From Devosia sp. Root436 (GTDB lineage Bacteria > Pseudomonadota > Alphaproteobacteria > Rhizobiales > Devosiaceae): a stretch of 64,000 nt of DNA. The translations under genes and the position numbers were made by a program. The stretch is from positions 396,264 through 460,263 of the forward strand of contig NZ_LMEM01000001.1 in NCBI RefSeq assembly GCF_001426345.1, read 5' to 3'. The notes below the pieces were generated by a model. It was given only the letters and a program-made list of their open reading frames with translations, did no database searches and was not told where the DNA came from. This document shows, piece by piece, positions 19,316-29,932 of the stretch; the first letter of the stretch is position 1, and every line of letters starts with the position of its first letter.

Positions 19316-20386
19316 GTGTCCGAACAGGAATTCAAACGCGCGCTCGGCTATGCCAACTCGGCATTCGACCTGCTCAAGCGCAGCGGGATTCCGCCCTATC
19401 CGCAGTTCTATGAGCTGCTCTACACCTATGCGACGGGCGTCAATCCGACGCTGAACAACCGAATCAACGCCATCTTCCGCAGTGGCGACACGCCATCGGC
19501 CAACCTGGCGGAAACGCTCTACAACGAATTCCTCAAATCTGACGTCAACGACCGCATGTCCAACGTCTCGGAGCGCATGCATGCGCGCATCGAGGCGGTG
19601 CACGAGGCCATCGATTCCGCCATGACGACGGCGAATGCCTATTCCGGCTCGCTGCAATCGGCGAGCGGGGATCTGGAACGCGAGATTTCGCCGGTGGCGA
19701 TGAAGGATCTGGCCGAGCGCCTGCTGTCGGAGACCCGGCGCATGCAGGAGACCAATCGCGCGCTCGAGCAGAAGCTCGAAGCCTCCCGCGACGACATTGC
19801 TTCGCTGCAGCGCGATCTCGACGATGTCCGGCGCGAATCCCTGCTGGACCCGCTGACCAAGATTGCCAACCGCAAGAGCTTCGACGAGGGTATGGAAGCG
19901 GCCATCGCCGAGGCGGCGGAAAATAACCTGCCGCTCTGCCTGATGATCATCGACATCGATCACTTCAAGAACTTCAACGACACTTATGGCCACCAGACGG
20001 GCGACCAGGTGTTGCGGCTGGTGGCGATGACGCTCAAATCCAATATCAAGGGCAAGGACCTGGCGGCGCGCTATGGCGGCGAGGAATTCGTCGCTATCCT
20101 GCCCTCGACCGATATGGAGGGCGCCGTGATCGTGGCCGAGAATATCCGCAGGGCGATCCAGGCCAAGGAACTGCTGAAGCGTTCCACCAACGAGAAGCTG
20201 GGCCGCATCACCGCCTCGTTCGGCGTCGCCGCCTATAGGGCAGACGACACGGCGGCCATGCTGATCGAGCGCGCCGACCGCTGCCTGTATGCCGCCAAGC
20301 ATGCCGGCCGTAACCGCGTCGTCAGCGAGACGGACCTGGAGACGATGCAGGCAGAGGCCGAAGCGCCGGGCGTGTCGGCAGCTTAA
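19316..20386 (+). CDS. Diguanylate cyclase (GGDEF domain)
   Basis: A 356-residue protein with a C-terminal GGDEF domain that should make c-di-GMP from two GTP. The active site is intact as RYGGEEF. The inhibitory I-site RxxD, five residues before it, reads KGKD, so product inhibition may be weak. The N-terminal 120 residues are helical and have no membrane segment or known sensor; a coiled coil follows (about 140-180). The start is GTG at 19316 with GAGGGA upstream. It overlaps the stop of aroA by four bases in convergent orientation. Confidence 0.88.
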   Translation: MSEQEFKRALGYANSAFDLLKRSGIPPYPQFYELLYTYATGVNPTLNNRINAIFRSGDTPSANLAETLYNEFLKSDVNDRMSNVSERMHARIEAVHEAIDSAMTTANAYSGSLQSASGDLEREISPVAMKDLAERLLSETRRMQETNRALEQKLEASRDDIASLQRDLDDVRRESLLDPLTKIANRKSFDEGMEAAIAEAAENNLPLCLMIIDIDHFKNFNDTYGHQTGDQVLRLVAMTLKSNIKGKDLAARYGGEEFVAILPSTDMEGAVIVAENIRRAIQAKELLKRSTNEKLGRITASFGVAAYRADDTAAMLIERADRCLYAAKHAGRNRVVSETDLETMQAEAEAPGVSAA

Positions 20387-21651
20387 GTCGCCGGCTGCAA
20401 TTGCACGCCCAGGCCTGCCAGCATGTCCCAATAGTCCGGATAGGTCTTGCCGGTGCAGGCGGGGTCGAGGATGGTGATGCCGGGCAGTTTCAGGCCCGCC
20501 AGGGCAAAGCTCATGGCGATGCGGTGATCGTGATAGGTCTCGATGCGGGCGGGGCGGCTGTGTGCCGCCAGCTCGGGGTCAGAGGCCACCAGCAGATCAT
20601 CCCCCTCCTCCGTCCCAAGCCCCGGCAGGATGCGGTTGAGCTCGTTGGCAACGGCGCGGATGCGGTCGGTTTCCTTGACGCGCAGGTTGGCGATACCGAC
20701 GAAACGCACCGGGTGGTTGTTGAAGGCGGCCAGCACGGCCAGGGTGGGGACGGCGTCCTGCATCTGCGAGCCATCGATGACGGCAGGCATATTGGGAAAT
20801 TGCGCGATGACAGCCTGGGCAGCGGCGTCGGGTTGGGTGAAGGCGTCGGCGGCGACGCCGAGATCGATCCGGCCACCGGTCAGCGCCTCGATCCCCCAGA
20901 GATAGGTGGCGGCCGAGGCGTCGGGCTCGATGCGGAAGCCGGTGGCGGTGTAGCCTGATGGCTGGACCCGCCAGGTGCCGGCGTCGAGCTGTTCCACTTC
21001 GGCGCCGAAGCTGCGCATGGCGGCCAGCGTCAGGTCGACATAGCCGCGGGCGCCGATCTCCTTGCCCGTCAGGGCGACCGTGATGGCGCCATGGCCCAGC
21101 GGCGCGGCCATCAGCAGGGCCGAGACATACTGGCTGGAGAGGCCTCCATCGATCTCGACGCGGCCGGAGCCGAAGCTGCCATTGCCGTGAATGGTCACCG
21201 GCGGGCAACCGGTGGCGCAGATGGCGTCGATGCCGAGCGAGCGGAGCGCCGTGACCAGCGGGCCGATGGGGCGCAGGCGCATTTCCTCGTCGCCATCGAC
21301 GATGACAGCCCCATCGACGGTGGCAACGGCCGCCGTGAGAAAGCGGGTGGCGGTGCCGGCATTGCCGAGGAAGAGCGGGCCAGTGGGCTGCTGCAGGCGG
21401 CCGGTGCTGGTGACGACAAAGCTCGTCGCGTCGGGCTCGTCCACGGTGACGCCCATCTGCCGCAACGCGGCGGCCATCAGGGTCGTATCCTTGCTCTTGA
21501 GCGCGCCGGTGAGGCGGCTGGTGCCGTTGGCGAGCGCGGCCAGCAGGAGAGCGCGATTGGTGATGGATTTGCTGCCCGGCGGCGAGACGCGGCCGACAAG
21601 CGGGCGATCGGGCGGGACGATGGTGAGGGCGGGCGGGAGGGGGCTCAGCAT
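20383..21651 (-). CDS. aroA: 3-phosphoshikimate 1-carboxyvinyltransferase (EPSP synthase)
   Basis: A 422-residue EPSP synthase, the sixth step of the shikimate pathway. Conserved sites are PGSKSITNRALLLAAL, GNAGTATR, SSQYVSALLMAAPL, RVKETDRI and YHDHRIAMSFALAG. The sequence is closer to the E. coli/plant class I type than to the class II type (GNSGTxxR) common in Rhizobiales. In the loop that is usually GNAGTAMRP, this protein has GNAGTATRF, so Met and the following Pro are both changed. The chromosome may hold a second aroA. The ATG at 21651 gives MLSPLPPALTIVPP. Confidence 0.9.
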   Translation of the reverse strand: MLSPLPPALTIVPPDRPLVGRVSPPGSKSITNRALLLAALANGTSRLTGALKSKDTTLMAAALRQMGVTVDEPDATSFVVTSTGRLQQPTGPLFLGNAGTATRFLTAAVATVDGAVIVDGDEEMRLRPIGPLVTALRSLGIDAICATGCPPVTIHGNGSFGSGRVEIDGGLSSQYVSALLMAAPLGHGAITVALTGKEIGARGYVDLTLAAMRSFGAEVEQLDAGTWRVQPSGYTATGFRIEPDASAATYLWGIEALTGGRIDLGVAADAFTQPDAAAQAVIAQFPNMPAVIDGSQMQDAVPTLAVLAAFNNHPVRFVGIANLRVKETDRIRAVANELNRILPGLGTEEGDDLLVASDPELAAHSRPARIETYHDHRIAMSFALAGLKLPGITILDPACTGKTYPDYWDMLAGLGVQLQPAT

Positions 21652-21700
21652 GGCGGGATAGATGCCTCATGGTGGCGCGCCGTGCAACTGGGTAGATCGT

Positions 21701-21829
21701 GCCACGCCCTCGTGGTTCGAGGCTCGCGAAGGGCTCGCACCTCACCATGAGGGCTACTTTGAGCTCGGTGATCAGTAGCCCTCATGGTGAGGTGGGAGCA
21801 TAGCGACCCTCGAACCACGAGGGCGTGGC
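21701..21829. repeat. Family A palindrome, copy 4
   Basis: Full copy with outer arms GCCACGCCCTCGTGGTTCGA and complement and perfect inner arms. It lies between aroA (upstream side) and the end of the suf operon, two bases from the sufA stop codon. Confidence 0.9.
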
Positions 21830-21831
21830 AC

Positions 21832-22212
21832 TCAGGCCCCTGCCCTGGCCTCGGCGATGGCCTTCAAATCCGCCGGCTTGAGTTGCACGCTTTCCCCGCA
21901 GCCGCATTCGCCGGTCTGGTTGGGGTTCTTGAAGGTGAAGCCGGAGCTCATCTTGGACTGTTCGAAATCCATGACGGTGCCAAGCAGGAACATGGTGGCC
22001 TTGGGCTCGATATAGACTTCGACGCCCTTGTCGCTGACATGGTCGTCGCCCTTGACCGGCTCGGCCACGTAATCGAGCGTATAGGCCATGCCGGCGCAAC
22101 CGGCATTCTTGACGCCGACGCGGACGCCGATCACCGGCTTGTCGGAATCTTCCATGATCTCGGTGATGCGCTCGGCGGCGGCATCGGTCAGCGACATGAT
22201 CTTGAAGGCCAT
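21832..22212 (-). CDS. sufA: A-type Fe-S cluster carrier
   Basis: Last gene of the suf operon. A 126-residue carrier that receives clusters from the SufBCD scaffold and passes them to apoproteins. The three cluster-ligand cysteines are in NAGCAGMAY and GECGCGES. I chose the ATG at 22212 (MAFKIMSLTDAAAERI) because family homology begins there and GAAAG lies seven bases upstream; an ATG at 22233 adds seven residues. The gene follows sufT by about 50 bases. Confidence 0.92.
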   Translation of the reverse strand: MAFKIMSLTDAAAERITEIMEDSDKPVIGVRVGVKNAGCAGMAYTLDYVAEPVKGDDHVSDKGVEVYIEPKATMFLLGTVMDFEQSKMSSGFTFKNPNQTGECGCGESVQLKPADLKAIAEARAGA

Positions 22213-22263
22213 CGGTGAACTTTCTATCGGCATTTCACGATATATAGCGTGAACCGCGCCGGA

Positions 22264-22653
22264 TTACCACCAGTTGAGGGCCACCTGGGCTTCTTCGCTC
22301 ATGCGCGAGGCATCCCAGGGGGGATCGAACACCATGTTGACTTCCACATCCTGGATGCCTTCCACGGCGCGGGCGGCATTCTCCACCCAGCCGGGCATTT
22401 CCCCGGCCACCGGGCAGCCCGGCGCGGTCAGCGTCATGTCGATGGTGAGCTTGCGGTCGTCATCGAGATCGACCTTGTAGATGAGGCCCAGCTCGTAGAT
22501 GTCGACCGGAATTTCCGGATCATAGACCGTCTTGAGCGCGCCGATCAGGTCGGAAGTGATGCGTTCCACCTCGGCCTCCGGCATCGTGCCGGACACGTTG
22601 GGGGTGATCCGGTTCTCGGGAATGGTCGGAGCGGGTGCGATTTCGTCGGTCAT
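22264..22653 (-). CDS. sufT: SUF system MIP18/DUF59 protein
   Basis: A 129-residue protein with a DUF59 (MIP18) domain, a Fe-S maturation factor. The family signature YDPEIPVDIYELGLIY is present, followed by TLTAPGCPVAGEMP with its conserved Cys. The start at 22653 is 13 bases after the sufS stop, so the genes are translated from one message. A longer open frame in this region overlaps sufS in another phase and is not the gene. DUF59 genes sit beside sufS and sufA in many alphaproteobacteria. Confidence 0.92.
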   Translation of the reverse strand: MTDEIAPAPTIPENRITPNVSGTMPEAEVERITSDLIGALKTVYDPEIPVDIYELGLIYKVDLDDDRKLTIDMTLTAPGCPVAGEMPGWVENAARAVEGIQDVEVNMVFDPPWDASRMSEEAQVALNWW

Positions 22654-22666
22654 AGTATCCACCAGT

Positions 22667-23887
22667 TCAGGCGAAAAATTTCTGGGCGCGGGTGATGCCG
22701 TCCACCAGCGCGTCCACATCGTCCTTGCCATTATATAGGGCGAGGCTGGCGCGGCAGGTAGAGGTGACACCGAAACGTTTGAGCAGCGGCATGGCACAAT
22801 GCGTGCCGGCGCGGACGGCAATGCCGTAGCGATCGAGAATGGTGGCGACGTCGTGGGCGTGGGCGCCCGCCATTTCGAAGGAGAAAATGCCGCCCTTGCC
22901 CGGTGCCGTGCCGATGAGGCGCAGCGAATTGATGCGGCTGAGGCGGTCATGGGCATATTCGGCCACGTCGCGCTCATGGGCGGCGACGGCGTCGCGGCCA
23001 AGGCTTTCCATATAGCTCAGCGCCGCGCCGAGGCCGATGGCCTGGACGATGGGGGGCGTGCCGGCCTCGAAACGGTGGGGCGGCTCGTTATAGGTGACCG
23101 TCTCCATGGTCACCATATCGATCATCTCGCCGCCGCCCTGATAGGGCTGCATTTCGGCGAGGAGATCGTATTTGCCATAGAGCACGCCGATGCCGGTGGG
23201 GCCATAGAGCTTGTGGCCGGTCATGACATAGAAATCGGCGTCGAGATCCTGGACATCCACCGTCTCGTGAACCGCGCCCTGGCTGCCGTCGATCAGCACC
23301 GGGATATTTTTCGCGTGGGCGATCTCGATGACCTGCTTGATCGGGGTCACCGTGCCCAGCACGTTGGACATATGGGTAACCGCAACCATACGCGTGCGGT
23401 CGGTCAGCGCGGCGGCGAAGGCGTCGAGGTCGAAGCTGCCATCGTCGCGGACATCGACCCATTTGATGACCGCGCCCTTGCGCTCGCGGTGGAAATGCCA
23501 AGGCACGATATTGGAGTGGTGCTCCATGATCGTGGTGACGATCTCGTCCCCTGCCCCGATGCGCGGGCCGGCAAAGGAGGATGCGACCAGGTTGATCGCC
23601 TCGGTGGCAGATTTGGTGAAGACGATTTCTTCGGGACGCGACGCATTGAGGAATTTCTGTGCCGCTTGGCGGCCGCCTTCGTAGGCCTCGGTGGCGCGAT
23701 TGGCGAGCGTATGGAGGCCCCGATGGACATTGGCATATTCGTGCCGGAAGGCATGGTCCATGCGGTCGAGCACCTGCACCGGCTTCTGGGCCGAGGCGCC
23801 GCTATCGAGATAGACCAGCCGGTTCCCGTGGATGACCTCGGAGAGGATCGGGAAATCGGCGCGGACTTTTTCGAGGTCGAAGGTCAT
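22667..23887 (-). CDS. sufS: Cysteine desulfurase SufS (group II)
   Basis: A 406-residue PLP enzyme that takes sulfur from cysteine for cluster assembly. The PLP lysine lies in TGHKLYGPTGIG, and the His that stacks on PLP in EHHSNIVPW. The active-site cysteine is in RAGTHCAMPLL, on the short loop of group II desulfurases. SufE or SufU is not encoded here, so its sulfur acceptor must be elsewhere. It lies 45 bases after sufD; the gap contains a short palindrome. Confidence 0.95.
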   Translation of the reverse strand: MTFDLEKVRADFPILSEVIHGNRLVYLDSGASAQKPVQVLDRMDHAFRHEYANVHRGLHTLANRATEAYEGGRQAAQKFLNASRPEEIVFTKSATEAINLVASSFAGPRIGAGDEIVTTIMEHHSNIVPWHFHRERKGAVIKWVDVRDDGSFDLDAFAAALTDRTRMVAVTHMSNVLGTVTPIKQVIEIAHAKNIPVLIDGSQGAVHETVDVQDLDADFYVMTGHKLYGPTGIGVLYGKYDLLAEMQPYQGGGEMIDMVTMETVTYNEPPHRFEAGTPPIVQAIGLGAALSYMESLGRDAVAAHERDVAEYAHDRLSRINSLRLIGTAPGKGGIFSFEMAGAHAHDVATILDRYGIAVRAGTHCAMPLLKRFGVTSTCRASLALYNGKDDVDALVDGITRAQKFFA

Positions 23888-23899
23888 TGGTTCTCTTCC

Positions 23900-23924
23900 T
23901 TACCTCTCCCCCGAAGGGAGAGGT
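23900..23924. repeat. Mini copy of family B palindrome
   Basis: TACCTCTCCCCCGAAGGGAG followed by AGGTG is the short terminal palindrome of family B without the long body. It lies in the 45-base gap between sufD and sufS. Confidence 0.6.
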
Positions 23925-23932
23925 GAAGAGGC

Positions 23933-25141
23933 TCATTTCCCCAGCAGCCAACCATCCACGATGCCGTGCAGGGCTTCCGCCAGGGCCTCATCCTCGATCG
24001 GATCCACCAGTTCTTCGATGAAGCCACGGACCAGCATGGTTTCGGCCTGCTCCTTGGGGATGCCGCGGCTGGTGAGGTAGAACATGGAATCCTCGTCCAG
24101 CTTGCCGCACGTGGAGCCGTGGCCGCAGACGACGTCGTCGGCATAAATCTCCAGCTCCGGCTTGGAGAGGATTTCGGCTTCGTCCGAGAGCATCAGGCCC
24201 TGGTGCATGAACTTGGCATCGGTCTTCTGGGCGTCGCGGGCCACCACCAGCTTGCCCTGCACCACGGCCTTGCCGCGGCCGCGGGCAACCGACTTGAACA
24301 GGGGCTGCGAGCTGGTATGCGGCACGGCGTGGCTGGCATCCATGGTGATGTCGGCATGCTGGCCATCGACCACCAGGTTGAGGCCGGTAATGTCGCCATG
24401 AGCGCCCGCGCCTTCATAGCGCGGGAACAGCTGGGTGCGGCTGAGGCCCGCTCCGGCATGAATGACCAGGGTGCGCAGCTTGGCGCCCTCGCCGATGTGA
24501 TATTCGTTGCTGGCGAAGTGGGCGGCGGCGCGGGGCGACAGATCCACGGTGATATGGGTCACCACGGCATTCTTGCCGAGCGCCATATAGGTGGCGTGGT
24601 TGCCGACATGGGCCGCATTGGAACCCGAGAAGGTTTCGAGGATGACGGCAGAAGCGCCGTCGGCAACGAAGACCTTGAGCGAATCGGCGACATGGGCGGC
24701 TTCGCCTTCGCTGCGACGGTCGATCTGGATCACCGGATCGACGCTGCTTTCCAGCGTCAGCGTCAGGCTCTCCTTGGCAAAGGCGCCATTGAGATGGACC
24801 AGCACGTCGTCGCGCGTGGTGAGCACACCGCCGGCGGCCTTGCCGACGATGACGCCGGCCGGGGCCGTGGAGGCGGACTGGATGACGCCGTTGGCGATCA
24901 TGAGCTGATAGGCGCCGGGAACGCGCAAAGCCGGGGCGCTGGCTTCATTGGCGGCCTGGGCTAGCGGCGGGATAGCCCGCAGCAGGGTCTTGAGGTCGGT
25001 ATAGTGATAGCTTTCGACGCGGCGCGTCGGCAGGCCGGCAACGGTGATCCGTTCGGCGGTCGCGTCGGCCCCCACGCTCTTGAGCTGGGCGATCAATGTA
25101 TCTTCGGCTGCTCCGAGCCGGACGGGCATGGTCTGGCGCAT
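23933..25141 (-). CDS. sufD: Fe-S cluster assembly protein SufD
   Basis: A 402-residue subunit of the SufBC2D scaffold. The C-terminal beta-helix and helical end carry the conserved CGHGSTCGKLDEDSMFYL and SRGIPKEQAETMLVRGFI. The N-terminal part is more variable, as usual. The first Met at 25141 is three bases after the sufC stop codon, which supports translational coupling; a second Met (MPVRLG) is four codons later. Confidence 0.95.
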   Translation of the reverse strand: MRQTMPVRLGAAEDTLIAQLKSVGADATAERITVAGLPTRRVESYHYTDLKTLLRAIPPLAQAANEASAPALRVPGAYQLMIANGVIQSASTAPAGVIVGKAAGGVLTTRDDVLVHLNGAFAKESLTLTLESSVDPVIQIDRRSEGEAAHVADSLKVFVADGASAVILETFSGSNAAHVGNHATYMALGKNAVVTHITVDLSPRAAAHFASNEYHIGEGAKLRTLVIHAGAGLSRTQLFPRYEGAGAHGDITGLNLVVDGQHADITMDASHAVPHTSSQPLFKSVARGRGKAVVQGKLVVARDAQKTDAKFMHQGLMLSDEAEILSKPELEIYADDVVCGHGSTCGKLDEDSMFYLTSRGIPKEQAETMLVRGFIEELVDPIEDEALAEALHGIVDGWLLGK

Positions 25142-25144
25142 GGG

Positions 25145-25906
<762 letters not shown>

Positions 25907-25993
25907 CGTTCGGTCTCCAATTTCGATGCGGTGTCGCATTCAGCGCCGACCGGCAGGTGGTTTTGTTCGCTAGTAGGTTTGGCCTGCCCCCGA

Positions 25994-26082
25994 TGTCATT
26001 CCGGCGAAGGCCGGAATCCATCCTGAGGTCGCGCCACGTTCAACCATCTCAGGATGGACCCCGGCCTTCGCCGGGGTGACAC
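25994..26082. repeat. Family C palindrome, copy 1
   Basis: TGTCATTCCGGCGAAGGCCG begins the left arm, and CGGCCTTCGCCGGGGTGACA ends the right arm. Inner arms ATCCATCCTGAG and CTCAGGATGGAC also pair. It lies inside the suf operon between sufB and sufC. Confidence 0.9.
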
Positions 26083-26109
26083 CGTGGAAAATGGACACTA
26101 TCGCGCTTA

Positions 26110-27609
<1,500 letters not shown>

Positions 27610-27677
27610 AGTGGCTTCTCCTATTTGCCCAGCGGCGATTCAAGGTCGCCGCGAGCCGTCTAAAACTCTTGCGACCG

Positions 27678-28817
27678 TCAGGCCGCCTGCCCCTGCCGCG
27701 CCCGCTGGCGTTCAAGAACCGATCGGTAACCGGTGACGAACGCATTGACGTCGTCGACCGTGGAATTCCAGCCCAGGCTAACGCGCAGGGCACACTCGGC
27801 CAGTTCGGGCGGAACGCCCATGGCGGCCAGCACATGGCTCGGCCCGACCTTGCCGGATGAACAGGCCGAACCCGACGAGACCGAAAGACCCAGCAGGTCC
27901 AGTCCCATCATCGCCGTGGCATTCTTGACGCCGGGCACGGCGAAATTGACGACATTGCCCAACCGGTTGGTGCCGAACACCACGACACCGGAAATGCACG
28001 ACCTGAGATCGGCCTCGAGACGACCGACCAGCCGGGGCACACCGGCTGCAGCATAGCGTTTGCCGATGGCCGCTGCCGCCGCGCCGAAGGCGGCGATCAA
28101 TGCCGCGGCTTCGGTGCCGCCGCGCCGGCCCTGCTCCTGTCCGCCGCCAGGAATGAGCCGGACGATATCGGCATGGGGCTTGACCAGCAGCGCGCCGATA
28201 CCGGCGGGAGCGCCGATCTTGTGGCCGCTCACCGCCATCATATCGGGTGCCGAGGCGGCAAAATCGAGGGGCAGCTTGCCGAAGGCCTGCACCGCATCGA
28301 TGAACAGCGTGTGGCGCGTCGGGCCGACAAGGGCATTGATGCGGGCAATGTCCTGCACTACGCCAGTCTCGTTGTTGACCCAATGGAGGGCGACCAGCAG
28401 ATTGCCCTCCGCCGCAGCGAGCACGCCCGCCAGTTGATCGAGATCAATGCTGCCATCGGGCATAAGCCCGGTGGTGACGACAGGCAGGCCGGTCGCCTCG
28501 GCGGCCTTGCTCACCGCGGCATGCTCGCCGCCGCTGATGACGATGGCAGTGGAGGCAAAGGTCTTCGCGCCGCTAACGATGGCCTGGGTGATGGCTTCGG
28601 TGGCGGAGCCGGTGAAGACCACCTGATTGCGCTCGGCGCCGGCAAGGGCCGCCACCTGGCCGCGGGCGGTATCGATGAGGTTGCGCAAAGCGCGGCCGTG
28701 ACCATGCACCGACGAGGGATTGCCCACCAGATCGAGGGCAGCCACAAGCGCCGACCGCGCCTCCGGCAGAAGCGGGGACGCGGCATTATGATCAAGATAG
28801 ATCGCCGGTCTCGTCAT
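27678..28817 (-). CDS. Cysteine desulfurase, IscS/NifS-like (group I)
   Basis: A 379-residue PLP enzyme and first gene of the suf operon. The PLP lysine is in SGHKIGAPAGIGAL, and the catalytic cysteine is on the longer loop SSGSACSSGKVGPSH that marks group I desulfurases. So the operon encodes two unlike desulfurases, this one and SufS, an arrangement known in Rhizobiales. I chose the ATG at 28817 (MTRPAIYLDHNAAS) because the PLP-family fold starts there; the frame is open 26 codons upstream. An Irr-like box lies about 155 bases upstream. Confidence 0.92.
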   Translation of the reverse strand: MTRPAIYLDHNAASPLLPEARSALVAALDLVGNPSSVHGHGRALRNLIDTARGQVAALAGAERNQVVFTGSATEAITQAIVSGAKTFASTAIVISGGEHAAVSKAAEATGLPVVTTGLMPDGSIDLDQLAGVLAAAEGNLLVALHWVNNETGVVQDIARINALVGPTRHTLFIDAVQAFGKLPLDFAASAPDMMAVSGHKIGAPAGIGALLVKPHADIVRLIPGGGQEQGRRGGTEAAALIAAFGAAAAAIGKRYAAAGVPRLVGRLEADLRSCISGVVVFGTNRLGNVVNFAVPGVKNATAMMGLDLLGLSVSSGSACSSGKVGPSHVLAAMGVPPELAECALRVSLGWNSTVDDVNAFVTGYRSVLERQRARQGQAA

Positions 28818-28970
28818 CGGTTTCCCATGTGGCGCATGCGCGCCGATCATGCCTTCCATGCCCGGGCCGAGGCGCTCGGGCGCCCGTTGGCTCAAACACT
28901 TCTTGAAATTTGCCGCCCAACTTCATTACAAGGGGCGCTCTTAGAGGCCGCAGAGCGGCTGAAAATCGAG

Positions 28971-28987
28971 TTTCGAATAATTCTAAA
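28971..28987. promoter_or_regulatory. Irr/ICE-like operator upstream of the suf operon
   Basis: TTTCGAATAATTCTAAA differs by one base from the palindrome TTTAGAA-N3-TTCTAAA reported for Irr binding (iron control element) in rhizobia. It lies in the divergent gap between the suf operon and the alpha/beta hydrolase gene (28818-29104). Irr control of suf genes is known in Bradyrhizobium and Rhizobium; for this organism it is inferred. Confidence 0.65.
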
Positions 28988-29104
28988 CTAGATTTTGCGA
29001 GCCATGTTTTAGGAGGCCGGGCCAGCTTAGTCAAGCTGCCACGCCACCGCAGGGCCCCCCGCAAAACCGCACCAACAGAGCCGAACGGCCGGAAGAACAA
29101 GACC

Positions 29105-29767
29105 ATGCCAGAAGTGATCTTCAACGGCCCCGAAGGGCGTCTCGAAGGCCGGTACCAGCCGGGCAAGGAACCCAACGCGCCGATCGCGATCGTGCTGCAT
29201 CCGCATCCGCAATTCGGCGGGACGATGAACAACCAGATCGTCTACAATCTCTTCTACATGTTCGCCGAGCGTGGCTTTGCCGTGCTGCGGTTCAACTCGC
29301 GCGGCGTGGGCCGCAGCCAGGGCATGTTCGACCACGGCATCGGTGAACTCAGCGACGCCGCTGCGGCGCTGGACTGGCTGCAGGTGATCAACCGCGAGTC
29401 GCGCGGCTGCTGGATTGCCGGCTTTTCCTTCGGCGCCTGGATCGGCATGCAGTTGCTGATGCGCCGTCCGGAAGTGGAAGGCTTCATCTCGGTCGCCCCG
29501 CCGGAGAACCTCTACGACTTCTCGTTCCTCGCCCCCTGCCCGTCCTCGGGCCTGATCATCCATGGCGACAAGGATCGCGTGGCGCCGCCCTCTTCGGTGC
29601 AGAAGCTGGTGGACAAGCTCAAGACGCAGAAGGGCATCACCATCGAGCAGCAGATCGTGGATGGCGCCAACCACTTCTTCGAAGGCAAGATCGACGACCT
29701 CACCACCCGCTGCGCCGACTATCTCGACCGCCGCCGGCAGGAGATCGCCGCCGGCGGCGGACGCTAG
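29105..29767 (+). CDS. Alpha/beta hydrolase
   Basis: A 220-residue single-domain hydrolase with no signal peptide. The nucleophile elbow is GFSFGAW (GxSxG type), the acid is in HGDKDRVAP, and the His is in GANHFFEG. The oxyanion-region motif LHPHPQFGGTMNN is characteristic of this small family (COG2945-like). The substrate is unknown. I chose the ATG at 29105 (MPEVIFNGPEGRLEG); the frame is open further upstream but the added residues are low-quality. It diverges from the suf operon and may share its regulatory region. Confidence 0.85.
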   Translation: MPEVIFNGPEGRLEGRYQPGKEPNAPIAIVLHPHPQFGGTMNNQIVYNLFYMFAERGFAVLRFNSRGVGRSQGMFDHGIGELSDAAAALDWLQVINRESRGCWIAGFSFGAWIGMQLLMRRPEVEGFISVAPPENLYDFSFLAPCPSSGLIIHGDKDRVAPPSSVQKLVDKLKTQKGITIEQQIVDGANHFFEGKIDDLTTRCADYLDRRRQEIAAGGGR

Positions 29768-29819
29768 TTTCAAGCGTATAGCTGCGATCAATCGTCACCA
29801 CGCGTCGTTTCACCCACGA

Positions 29820-29884
29820 CGTCATTCCCGCGGGAATCTCACTTCGGCAGGACAAGGGAGATCCCCGCTTTCGTGGGGATGACG
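29820..29884. repeat. Short palindrome related to family C
   Basis: GTCATTCCCGCGGGAATCTC on the left and GAGATCCCCGCTTTCGTGGG with GATGAC on the right form an imperfect palindrome of about 65 bases. It ends before tyrS and is a diverged relative of the family C elements. Confidence 0.7.
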
Positions 29885-29932
29885 CCGGGCAAACAAGGCG
29901 CAAAGCAAAATATCTGATCCGGATCGCACCTG

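Noticed and set aside
22654..23001. N-terminal extension of the sufT reading frame
   Set aside because: It overlaps sufS in another frame; homology begins at the Met at 22653.
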